Below are positions 11,882 through 20,501 of a stretch of 64,000 nucleotides of DNA, piece by piece. How positions within the stretch are numbered: position 1 is the first letter of the stretch; each line of letters begins with the position of its first letter. Where the stretch lies: positions 29,970,001-30,034,000 of the forward strand of contig OX621238.1 of assembly GCA_951640165.1 (NCBI GenBank), written 5' to 3'. The stretch is from Pseudoips prasinana. Its lineage: Eukaryota > Arthropoda > Insecta > Lepidoptera > Nolidae. The notes beneath the pieces were generated by a model. It searched no databases. It worked only from the letters and a program-made list of their open reading frames with translations, and was not told the origin of the DNA. The translations under genes and the position numbers were made by a program.

Positions 11882-12650
11882 AATATGACCGTGAGAAAGC
11901 TCTACGTGCTCAACACAGTACTGCGCAGACATAGGTATCTGTCTTATGACCCAGTCCTTACATTAAGACGTCGTAATACAAACGTTTGTACGGTTGAAAG
12001 CCGCAAAACAAAAATGGCGGAAAGACATTTCCTCTTTTTGGGTAGCAAATTATATAATTTAGCAAACAAATTTTGCAAAATATATGGAACCAATCTCCAT
12101 CTTTGTAAAAGAAATCTGATTGACTGGCTTATGACCCTTACATATGACGACGTAGAAAATTTCTTCTCAAACTCTTTAAGTTAATATATCCAGTCACAGT
12201 TCACCACCTCACACACATTCAAACACACCCTCTCACCCTCATACATACACACATGTACACACCCTCTCACACACCCACTTACACACCCTTACATACACAC
12301 TTTTAAGCATAGAGGCTTTATTGTAATCTTAATTAGTTTATATGTAAAAATCTCGTATTAATTAATTTATTAATATTAATTTCACTTCTTCTAAATACAC
12401 TCATAACTAATTGATTATTCCTAAATTCGCAGACACTCAATTAATAATAATTGTATTCATTAGGAAATTGGATTAAGAGAGAGCCCTGGCACCCATAACA
12501 CAAGTTTAATCTTAGCTTGGGTGTCAGAGGATCACAACCTGCGTAGTGTACAATTTTTACAGATTAGAAATAACCAAATGTATGGATTTAGTCTTAAGTG
12601 AAATTGTACTTTCTGGAAATAAAGTTATTATTATTATTATTATTAATAAA
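11882..12650 (+). pseudogene. 5'-truncated LINE: reverse transcriptase C-terminus and 3' UTR
   Basis: The frame from 11885 to 12184 encodes about 99 residues. They align by eye with the C-terminus of the larger LINE ORF at 46281-48014: both contain a VRKL motif about 20 residues in, a FLFLGS/FCFLSS-type segment, and a DWL..L.Y...EN ending. After the stop comes a long CA/ACACCC-rich stretch, as in the larger copy. A 3' UTR follows with TGGCACCCATAACACAAG and a final AATAAAGTTATTATTATT tail. The RT catalytic core is missing, so this is a dead-on-arrival insertion of the same LINE clade. Confidence 0.75.
12195..12300 (+). repeat. CA/ACACCC-rich simple sequence in LINE 3' UTR
   Basis: Degenerate repeats of CACACACC, CATACACAC and CTCACAC follow directly after the RT stop codon. 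The related LINE at 46281-48417 has a purer CA tract at the same place, suggesting the simple sequence is part of the 3' UTR of this family rather than host DNA. Confidence 0.7.
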
Positions 12651-13994
12651 AAATCCAGAATTTATGTGTTGGGTATTTTTGTGTCGTTGGAGAAGTATAA
12701 GTTTCGTTTCATCTTTTTACATGATATACATCTATGTAATATAAAATACCTAGGTTTCTTTTGATGACGGGTTAAAATAAAATGACCTTACTAAATGCTT
12801 TTTACTCTTTATGTTTTCCTTTATGAAAGAAATTTTATATTATATGGAGAGGGTAAATTTAATGGTAGCAATGGTGAATGTGGAATATTTGTTTATATTG
12901 TAGGCTCAGATTGTAGGTATGTTTTGTGTGATATGCTGTCATGTAACACAGATGTCACTGCGATTTTAAATATAGAATCGCAGTGGCATTTGTTTCATAA
13001 TCAAGAAGTTTAATTACGGCTTCAAATTGAAAGTCACTAGCTAAGCAACGCTCTCACTATAATGGCATTTAACCATCAAGATGTCTGAAGAGTGTTATCG
13101 GCTGAGAGGGTCCTTAATCAATCCTTTACATATAGGCATTGTATCGACAGACAAATCTGACTTGTGAAACGTAAACGGTAGATTGGTATCGTTGGGACAC
13201 TCTAACCGATGTAAAAGTCCAATAATGTTAAATTTTGTCACTTTCGAAGAGATATCTACATGGTCGCGGTGGCAAGATTTGAAAAAAAAAGACCGATTAA
13301 TGTTTTTTATTGGCTTGTGTCAACGCCAAAAAATTGTCATTGACAATTTGTTTGTCTACTGGATTTATTACAAATAATATGGAATAAATGGTATTTTTTG
13401 GATTAAAGAATACAGATTCTTTATATTTATTTCCATACAGCATGGCAATGTGGCCAGCCTTCTGGGAACGCGACGATGAAGAGGATCATTAATATAATCC
13501 AACCAAAGATCTTATTCCAATCTAAATTCTAAGGAGCTCTAAGCAAAATGAAACAACGAGGAGCTGAACATTGGTCAAAATGCTGAGCTCATAAATATGT
13601 AGGCAACAAGTTGTTTATGTACACCGCAGGGTGGCGGTAAAGTTACGTCTACTGTATTAGGCCAAAGTAGATTTCATCTAAATAACTGAAGGGCGTTTTG
13701 GAGAGGTTCTTGGTTAAGATTTAAAGGAATATTCATCCCCTGTCTTAACGATAATTAGCTGGATGTGTTTTTCGTATAAGTTAACTTCTAAAATTTAAAT
13801 TAATATAGCATAATGATATGATATGTAAGTGATACTATCATTGTGAAGCCTACATTTATATCAGCCTAAAGAAACCAGCGGCCGCAGACTTTCTGTTTGG
13901 AAAACATAAATTGCTACACGAATCTGCATCATATTCATTGAATACTGAATATATGATATATTTTTATTTATAATATACTATATAATATGTATAT
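12651..13994. other. AT-rich DNA without recognised gene
   Basis: Several frames of 60-70 codons occur, but none carries a domain or consistent coding composition. I found nothing else that I can name. Confidence 0.4.
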
Positions 13995-14365
13995 TAATTT
14001 ATGTGTCGTGGGGTACTTTACAAACATGTAATTGACGGACACAAAGTATAAATAAATAATATCTAGGGACATTATTCATACACGGCCATATCAATTTACG
14101 CAGAGCTTGTTCTATGGAATAAGATAACTGATATACTAAAATTACTTTTCTTTCATGCTTATATAGATAATTACACCCAGACACAGGACAGACAGACATG
14201 TTCATGCACACGAATATCTATCCTGGGTGGGAATCGAAACCACGATCTGCGGCGTGAAAGGCAAGCATTTACCAACTACGTCAGACACAAATAGCTATTC
14301 TGCACGGGAATCGAATCCGAAATACGAAGTACCCCCTACGCCACATGTGCAGTACAATTTGTCGG
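13995..14365 (-). repeat. SINE B, minus strand, split by SINE A
   Basis: The tail part, GTGTCGTGGGGTACTTTACA through GACGGACACAAAGT, lies at 13999-14051. The tRNA-like head, with CTGCACATGTGGCGTAGGGG on the minus strand, lies at 14290-14360. Together they match the copy at 6080-6245. The sequence between is a second, unrelated SINE, so this copy predates that insertion. Confidence 0.65.
14052..14286 (-). repeat. SINE A, minus strand, inserted in SINE B
   Basis: On the minus strand the tRNA-like head, with B-box-like CGTGGTTTCGATTCCCACCC, is followed by a CATGAACATGTCTGTCTGTC body. The tail is the CAGAACAAGCTCTG..GGCCGTGTATGAATAATGTCC type. The same order is found at 31812-32079 and in the split copy at 38372-43337. 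The ATT-repeat end at 14052 abuts SINE B sequence. Confidence 0.65.
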
Positions 14366-14929
14366 TTTCAAACTTATTACTTACTCACAAATACTGTTGT
14401 AATTGTGTAGTTTCCTCTTATCCGGCACCTCTTTCGTGTTGTAGGTATTGTGAGTTCTTAAGCATCTTAACAATCCCCTAATTTTGCCTTTTTTCCGGAA
14501 CCCAGTCAAGCCTCTTCATAAAATAATAAAATTTAATAAAATATTCATTAACCTTTGGAATTAAGCCTCAAGTTACTAAGTGCCTGATCTTCTTAAGACG
14601 AAGGATGAATATTAATTTATTAAGATGTTTTAAGTCACAAAAAAAATATCCTTAGTAATATTCTGATGTTCTAAAATTTAAAAGAGAATTTACCCTTTAA
14701 ATTATTTTGAGTTCATTTAGCTAACAGAGAAATATAATTTATGATTATGGTGGGAAAGCCACCACCATTCACACTAATTATGTATTTACGTAAATATAAT
14801 ATAATAATATGATATTTTTGGAAATATTTGGTACCAAACGAATTGGAGTATCAATGTAGTACACATTGACCCTCAAGTGTCAATGAATGCGGGTTTTCTC
14901 TGTTTCTGAGCACTACATCATGTAACTTA
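14366..14929. other. AT-rich DNA without recognised gene
   Basis: No feature can be supported here. Confidence 0.4.
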
Positions 14930-15355
14930 ATTAACGATATAAATCGATTCATTAAACGATTCTGAACTAAAAATGTTCAGGATATGGTGAAAATAGTTTG
15001 TTCAGAATCGTTTACTGATTCGATTTATATTATTTTTTATTTAGGTAATTTTTTATTCCAAAATAATTAAAGTTACGGAAATTACCGTTATTTTAACCCT
15101 GTACAGTCAAAACAAATTGAAATGGACCGTAAGTCGAAGTAATAAGACTTTTAAATCGCAGTTTTATTTGTATTCATACAAGTTCCATCATTCAACACAA
15201 AATAAAGAATAATATACTTTATTCCAAAAAAATAATTTAGTAAATAACAACTGCATATACATGTTAAATTATAAATCTAGTGTATGTTTTATGATTACAA
15301 CGTAATATTCTAATTGGGGTGTTTGAGGGTGTGCGTTATAAGTCCGTTCATGTTA
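14930..15355. mobile_element. MITE family M, older copy
   Basis: From the CATGTAACTTAATTAACG-like left end to GGGTGTGCGTTATAAGTCCG, this stretch matches 59281-59675 nearly end to end. Shared blocks include CCCTGTACAGTCAAAACAAA, TAATAAGACTTTTAAATCGC and ATGATTACAACGTAATATTC. A palindromic 60-base insertion near the left end (ATAAATCGATTC...GAATCGATTTAT type) is absent from the other copy. The terminal repeats are degraded, suggesting greater age. There is no ORF. Confidence 0.7.
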
Positions 15356-16660
15356 GCTAAAAGTGACACTGTAATAACCATAATATTAAAGTGATTACTA
15401 TAACTATGGTGGTACTATGGTGGTATATCATGGCCATAAGATTCTGCAAGGCAAAATGAACCGCAAATCGAATCATAAAACTGTAAGAAAAATATACTAA
15501 ATTAATCGTTTACCGTATAAGATATATAAGATAATAATTCGGATTCAATTTATGAATGAAACCAATCGGAATTTTTACGCTTTTTATCTTGAATATTAAA
15601 GTCAGGTGTTTAATATTTACGAATATAATAAATAACCCGAATGGTTTTATTCATAAAACGAATCCGAATTAATATCTCATTCAAGATTTTATACCTATAT
15701 TACCAACACGTATCCACAGATCAAAGGATTACGTATTGCAAAAAATAATTTTCCAAATGGACCGAGTTGCTAGAATTTTCCAAGCTTGAATGAAGCTTAG
15801 AGATTTATTTTTTAATTTAAAGGATTTATTTTATCCTCTTTTGTACGTTTACGTATGTATACATGCTGGAACCTGATATTACTGATATTATTATTTACCA
15901 TTTGGTTTATAACAAAACGTATCGATCTTTTGGGAAGAAGTTCTTTGTTTTACGTTATTTTTCATATTTACTGATCTAGCAGTGTGGTGTTTCAATAATA
16001 GTATTACAATATAGTAACATTACGCACACTTAGCTAAGCAATCTGGAGTAATTAATTATCTATGCAAAGAACAAAACAGCTTTCCATTGTATTTGAAATG
16101 ATCTATATAGCAATACAGTTCAGTTATTTTAAATATGAATATTTTTTTTACCGACTTAAAAAATTAAAGCGGTTGTCAATTCGGGTGTATGTTTTTTTGT
16201 ATGATATATCACACAATCCGTTATTTATCTTAAGATTACGTTATTTTGTTATTCGATCGTCCGGTATCAGTTTTGTTCAATTCGGATTAACGAACTTAAA
16301 ATTAAGGAGATGAAGTCAAATGTTATTTAAACAGTTATTATGATCGGACTTCTGTTCTTTATGCGATTCCATGAAAAAGGAATCAGTAACAGTAATCTAT
16401 GTATAGTAACCGCTGTTGTTATGAATACATTTATACGACAGGATAAGAGGATGCAGCCCATTATGGCCTCATTTCACAATGTTTAGGCGTAGGCCATAGT
16501 CTACTTGTTATATGAAGATAACAATCTTAGAACTACAATTCAATTGGGTTTGCCTCAACAAACTTTGAAGAGCCTTTTATTGCAGTAATTAATAAATGAG
16601 TATGAAATTACTTTTCTATTGATGGGTAACGTTAAGTAAAAAATTAAATATTTTAAGCAA
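15356..16660. other. AT-rich DNA without recognised gene
   Basis: Composition is strongly AT-rich. A small plus-strand frame at 16062-16313 has no domain and is probably chance. I see no complete repeat. Confidence 0.4.
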
Positions 16661-16661
16661 G

Positions 16662-16880
16662 AAATAGGAGGGAAAGTGGCAAGTGCAATCTAGGCACGTG
16701 ATCAGTACCTAGATGGGTAACCGACAAAGTGGTTCTTTTTCTGAGCATCTTCGTGCTTCGGAGGACATGTTAAGCTGTCAGTTTTGATTGCAGTTTTAGA
16801 CTACAATAGTTAAGCTATGTCAGAGGCCTACTCGACGGAGTGTAGGAACCAGTTACCCACTAGTCAGTTACCAAATACCT
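16662..16880 (+). repeat. 5S-rRNA-related SINE fragment
   Basis: The phrase GATCAGTACCTAGATGGGTA ACCG closely resembles the box-C region of 5S rRNA, where TAGTACTTGGATGGGTGACC is usual. It is followed by TGCTTCGGAGGACATGTTAA, typical of lepidopteran SINE bodies. The rest of a 5S gene is absent, so it is not a functional 5S gene. Confidence 0.5.
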
Positions 16881-16957
16881 GGCTTTAGTTTTGATAAAAT
16901 TTCCCTTTCCTTAAATCACTGAACAATAAAACAGCGTAAAAAAGAATATCTTACTTC

Positions 16958-16968
16958 CCAAGTGTAGA

Positions 16969-16975
<7 letters not shown>
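16958..16975. repeat. Target site duplication, left copy
   Basis: CCAAGTGTAGACGATCCT occurs here and again at 22853-22870 with no mismatch. The preceding bases differ (C versus G), fixing the length at 18 bp unless the last T belongs to the tail. This bounds the LINE at 16976-22852. Confidence 0.95.

Positions 16976-17004
<29 letters not shown>
16976..17004 (-). other. Poly(A) tail of the R1-clade LINE
   Basis: Twenty-nine uninterrupted T residues on the plus strand, hence A residues at the 3' end of the element. They directly join the target duplication, the expected product of target-primed reverse transcription. Confidence 0.95.
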
Positions 17005-17005
<1 letters not shown>

Positions 17006-17357
17006 ATAAGGCAGGGGGAATGCTAATGCATGCCACCCGCAAAAAGTGTCTGCGGGTGGGTATGTCGGACTCGCACCGACTAAACCTAACCTGCCGTGGA
17101 CTTCTTCTGGCGCCTGATGGGGGGAGCCCCGGGAACGCGGGTATGCTGCTCCGGTGCCCCCCTTTTGCGCCGTGTCCCAGATGGTCGGGACACGCACCCG
17201 GGGAGGACTGTGAGTTGCCCTCCCCATTTGCCGACTCCTGCCAGTACGGCACAGCGACTGTGCCACAAACAGTTCGCTGTCTTCCCGGGGCTGCTTGCAT
17301 ATGGCGGCAGTAGAGGACACTTCTCATACTGCCACCGCAACCCCGAGGGGAGTAGGG

Positions 17358-20300
17358 CTAACGGCTGCCGCCGCCGCCCCGACGCCTCCTCCGTCTACGA
17401 ACGGGGTCGGCTCGCTCCCGATCCCGCTCGGCGGCCTCCTTCTGGAGCATGACTGCTTCGCAGAAGGAGACCACGGCGTCCCATTTGGTGGAGTCGCCAG
17501 CCAGCATCGCATACACGACTGCTGGCGGCGAAAGATCCCGTCCGATTTCAGCGACCAGGACTCGTCTCTCGGCCTCCCAGGCCGGGCACTCCTCCAGCGT
17601 ATGCTGGGCAGAGTCCAGGTCGCTCCCGCAATGGTGACAGTGTGTCGTCACTTCTCGGCCGATCCGGCACAGATACTCACCGAAACACCCGTGTCCGGTG
17701 AGTATCTGAGTCAGTCTGTAGGTGACGCAACCGCCCTTCCTTCCCACCCAGGCCTCGAGGTGAGGCAGGATAGCACCGACGGCACGTTGGCGCGCGTTCA
17801 GCCGCAACTCAAGCCTTGCGCGCCACTGTGCAAGTACGCGCCGGTGTGCTTCCCGCCTGTAGGCAACGAGCGTCTGCTCTGGCGCCTCGCCGCTCTCCCG
17901 GCGGACGCGGATTTCGGTGAAAACCGTCGCGTCGACTGCCGCCAGGAGATCAAACGGTGGAAAGCGCGCCAGGAGTGTCGCCGCCTCAAAGGATATCGTT
18001 CGATATCCTCGTGCGATCCGTATGGCCACCACACGCTGCAGGCTGTTCAAGATAGCTCTGCAGCGGGAGGCGCCCGTCAGGCGTTCAGACCAGACGGGCG
18101 CCCCATAAAGGACCATGGATCGCACGACACCTCCGTAGAGGCGGCGGACTTCTTCCCTAGGACCCCCGAGGTTCGGCAAAAGCCGGTGTAACGCTCCGGT
18201 TACCCGGCGCACTCGGGGGGCCAGACGCTCGAAGTGCTCCTCGAAGCCCCATCGGCTGTCTAGGGTGAGGCCCAGGTACTTCATGTACCGCCCCACCCTG
18301 ACCTCTGCGTCACCTACACGCATCGACGTACTGGGTGGTTCCTCCCTACGGCGTAAGCCGTGGAACCATAGCGCCTCGGTCTTGTGAGGCGCTACCCGAA
18401 GGCCCAGTCGCGTTATGGCCGTGACGACACACGCAACACCGAGTTCGGCGAGCCGTACCGCCCGCTGGAAATTTACCTCCCGGGCTATGACGAGCGTGTC
18501 GTCCGCATAGCAGACGACGCTCACCCCGGGAGGGAGGCTTATCCGCAGGACCGCATCGTACGCGAGGCTCCATAGCAGAGGTCCTAACACGGACCCCTGA
18601 GGAACCCCGCAGGAGAGCTCCCTCTGGATCTCAATCCCGTTCCGACCGACGAATTTAATCGTCCTGTCGCGCAAATATGCCCCGACTATACCACGGAGAT
18701 AGGGAGGCACGTTATGATGGACCAGTGCCTCCCGTATCGCCCGCCAGGGGACGGAGTTGAAGGCGTTGACGATGTCTAAGCTCACCGCCAACGCCACCTC
18801 CCCCGCCCGAACGGTGGGCTCCGACAGGGCGCGGACGCGGTTGATCGCGTCCAGCGTCGAACGTCCCTGCCGGAATCCGAACTGGCTGTCCGATAAATCG
18901 GGGCCAACGCGCGACAGATGCTCGCTGAGACGGGCGGCTATGACACGCTCAAAGAGCTTGCCCGCCTCGTCTAGCAAGCAGATTGGTCGGAACGCCGAGG
19001 GAGAATCGGCGGTCCTGCCCGGCTTCTGCAGAAGCACAAGCCTTGCCTCTTTCCAGCAGGTGGGGAACACGGCACTACGGAGGCAACTGGTGAACAGTTG
19101 CCTCAATCGGTCCCCCAGGACTGCCAGGGCGCAAACCCACGCCCTGCCCGGTATCCCATCCGGGCCAGGGGCGGTATTTCGGGCCGCAAGTCGCCGTACT
19201 GCTCGGTCCAACTCCCCCTCCGTCACCTCCAACTGGTCGTCCCAAGCATGGTACGACGGTGACGGAGGGTCCGAGGAACTGTCCTGGACCCTAGGGAAGA
19301 GGGTGTCCACCACCCTCCTCAGGAAATCCGGGTCCAGGGTACTCGTTAACGGAGGGACCCACGGTCTGAGCTTGCCCAGTACCATTTTGTACGGGCGCCC
19401 CCATGGGTCCCTATCCAGTCCCTCGATGAGCTCGTTCCAGGACCGAGCTTTGGCTTCCGCTATCGCAATGGATAGTGCCTTGACGGCGACTTGATACGCC
19501 CTGTGCGCTCCGGCAGCCTCTTCGGCATTGGCTCGCCTCCTCCGACGGGCCCGCTGGTGTCGGCGACGCGCTGCGACATACTCCGAACGGAGTTGCGCGA
19601 TTTCGGCCGACCACCAGTACTGCGAGCCTCGTCTGTCACCCGGACGGATCCGGGGCATCGACGTGTCGCAGATGCGAGACATGATGCCCCGGAACCAGCC
19701 CGCTTGCGAATTGGGATCGGACGGGATCCTCTCTCCACCTTCACTCGCCCCCCAGGCGATGGCGACGGCGGCAGCCGTCAGCATGTCACGGTCCAAGCGG
19801 CGTAGGCACCAGCGCCGCGGTGGGACAACACTATTGCGGTCAGGGCCACCTCGGGGCGGACGGAAGGCCACGCTGAAAAGGATGTGTCGGTGATCCGACA
19901 GCGTGGCAATTTCCTCCGCAACTCTCCACCCCGAGACCAGGTGAATGGCCGAGGGAGTCGCCCACGTCAAGTCGACGATCGACTCCCCCTGCCACCGCAC
20001 ACAGGTGCTGACTGAACCCCGATTTAAAAGACGGAGGTCCAGTCCGGCGGCCCATTCCAGCAGTGACTCCCCTCGAACGTCGTCCCGGGCATCGCCCCAC
20101 ACACTAGAGTGGGCGTTAAAATCGCCCAGGACGAGTACCGGACGGGTCTGGTAAGAGCTAATATGGCTCGTTAGCCCGTCCAGGTACGCCTCAAAATTTG
20201 CGAGGCCGCAATTCGGGGAGATGTAGCAGCCCACCACGACTGCTGGTCCCCACTCCATGATGACGAATCCGGGCCCCTTGGCCAGGAGTGTGCAATGGGG

Positions 20301-20477
20301 GTCACGTTCCCCCCCTGCCCAATAAATGGCGACGAGGCCCCCATCCGCCCCGAACCAACGAGGGTGGTCGGGAACGGAGTGAGGCTCCGCCACTATCGCT
20401 AGGGCAACCGAACGCTCAGCAATCGTCTGCGCAAGAAGAGCTTGCGCAGCGATGCAGTGGTTCAAGTTGCCCTGCAA
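17358..20477 (-). CDS. LINE ORF2: APE endonuclease and reverse transcriptase
   Basis: This protein of about 1039 residues nicks target DNA and copies the element RNA at the nick. The N-terminal endonuclease has the NLNH motif at residues 4-7, a catalytic-type Glu at 31, LGDFNAH at 117-123, a VDLTW segment near 168-172 and SDH at 194-196. The reverse transcriptase has LD at 567-568, GVPQGS at 624-629 and YADD at 657-660. A zinc motif C-x2-C-x8-H-x4-C lies at 947-964, and the C-terminus is Arg/Gly-rich. No inactivating stop was found. The first codon in my coordinates is TTG. The frame opens right after the TAA of ORF1 with no ATG before the endonuclease: the first internal Met is at residue 74, inside the domain. 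Translation therefore probably depends on ORF1 termination. The 30 bases between the ORFs are discussed in the findings. Confidence 0.93.
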   Translation of the reverse strand: MQGNLNHCIAAQALLAQTIAERSVALAIVAEPHSVPDHPRWFGADGGLVAIYWAGGERDPHCTLLAKGPGFVIMEWGPAVVVGCYISPNCGLANFEAYLDGLTSHISSYQTRPVLVLGDFNAHSSVWGDARDDVRGESLLEWAAGLDLRLLNRGSVSTCVRWQGESIVDLTWATPSAIHLVSGWRVAEEIATLSDHRHILFSVAFRPPRGGPDRNSVVPPRRWCLRRLDRDMLTAAAVAIAWGASEGGERIPSDPNSQAGWFRGIMSRICDTSMPRIRPGDRRGSQYWWSAEIAQLRSEYVAARRRHQRARRRRRANAEEAAGAHRAYQVAVKALSIAIAEAKARSWNELIEGLDRDPWGRPYKMVLGKLRPWVPPLTSTLDPDFLRRVVDTLFPRVQDSSSDPPSPSYHAWDDQLEVTEGELDRAVRRLAARNTAPGPDGIPGRAWVCALAVLGDRLRQLFTSCLRSAVFPTCWKEARLVLLQKPGRTADSPSAFRPICLLDEAGKLFERVIAARLSEHLSRVGPDLSDSQFGFRQGRSTLDAINRVRALSEPTVRAGEVALAVSLDIVNAFNSVPWRAIREALVHHNVPPYLRGIVGAYLRDRTIKFVGRNGIEIQRELSCGVPQGSVLGPLLWSLAYDAVLRISLPPGVSVVCYADDTLVIAREVNFQRAVRLAELGVACVVTAITRLGLRVAPHKTEALWFHGLRRREEPPSTSMRVGDAEVRVGRYMKYLGLTLDSRWGFEEHFERLAPRVRRVTGALHRLLPNLGGPREEVRRLYGGVVRSMVLYGAPVWSERLTGASRCRAILNSLQRVVAIRIARGYRTISFEAATLLARFPPFDLLAAVDATVFTEIRVRRESGEAPEQTLVAYRREAHRRVLAQWRARLELRLNARQRAVGAILPHLEAWVGRKGGCVTYRLTQILTGHGCFGEYLCRIGREVTTHCHHCGSDLDSAQHTLEECPAWEAERRVLVAEIGRDLSPPAVVYAMLAGDSTKWDAVVSFCEAVMLQKEAAERDRERADPVRRRRRRRGGGGSR

Positions 20478-20501
20478 AATAAGTTGGGGGGGAAAGAATG
20501 T

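Noticed and set aside
16911..17327. Minus-strand frames over the LINE 3' end and poly(A) tail
   Set aside because: They read through the poly(A) tail into flanking DNA (poly-Lys run), which shows they are incidental.
17295..18191. 298-codon plus-strand frame opposite the LINE ORF2
   Set aside because: It lies antisense to a well-supported ORF2 with RT motifs; high GC content leaves antisense frames open. It has no domain.
18757..19494. 245-codon plus-strand frame
   Set aside because: Antisense shadow of the same ORF2, without recognisable motifs.
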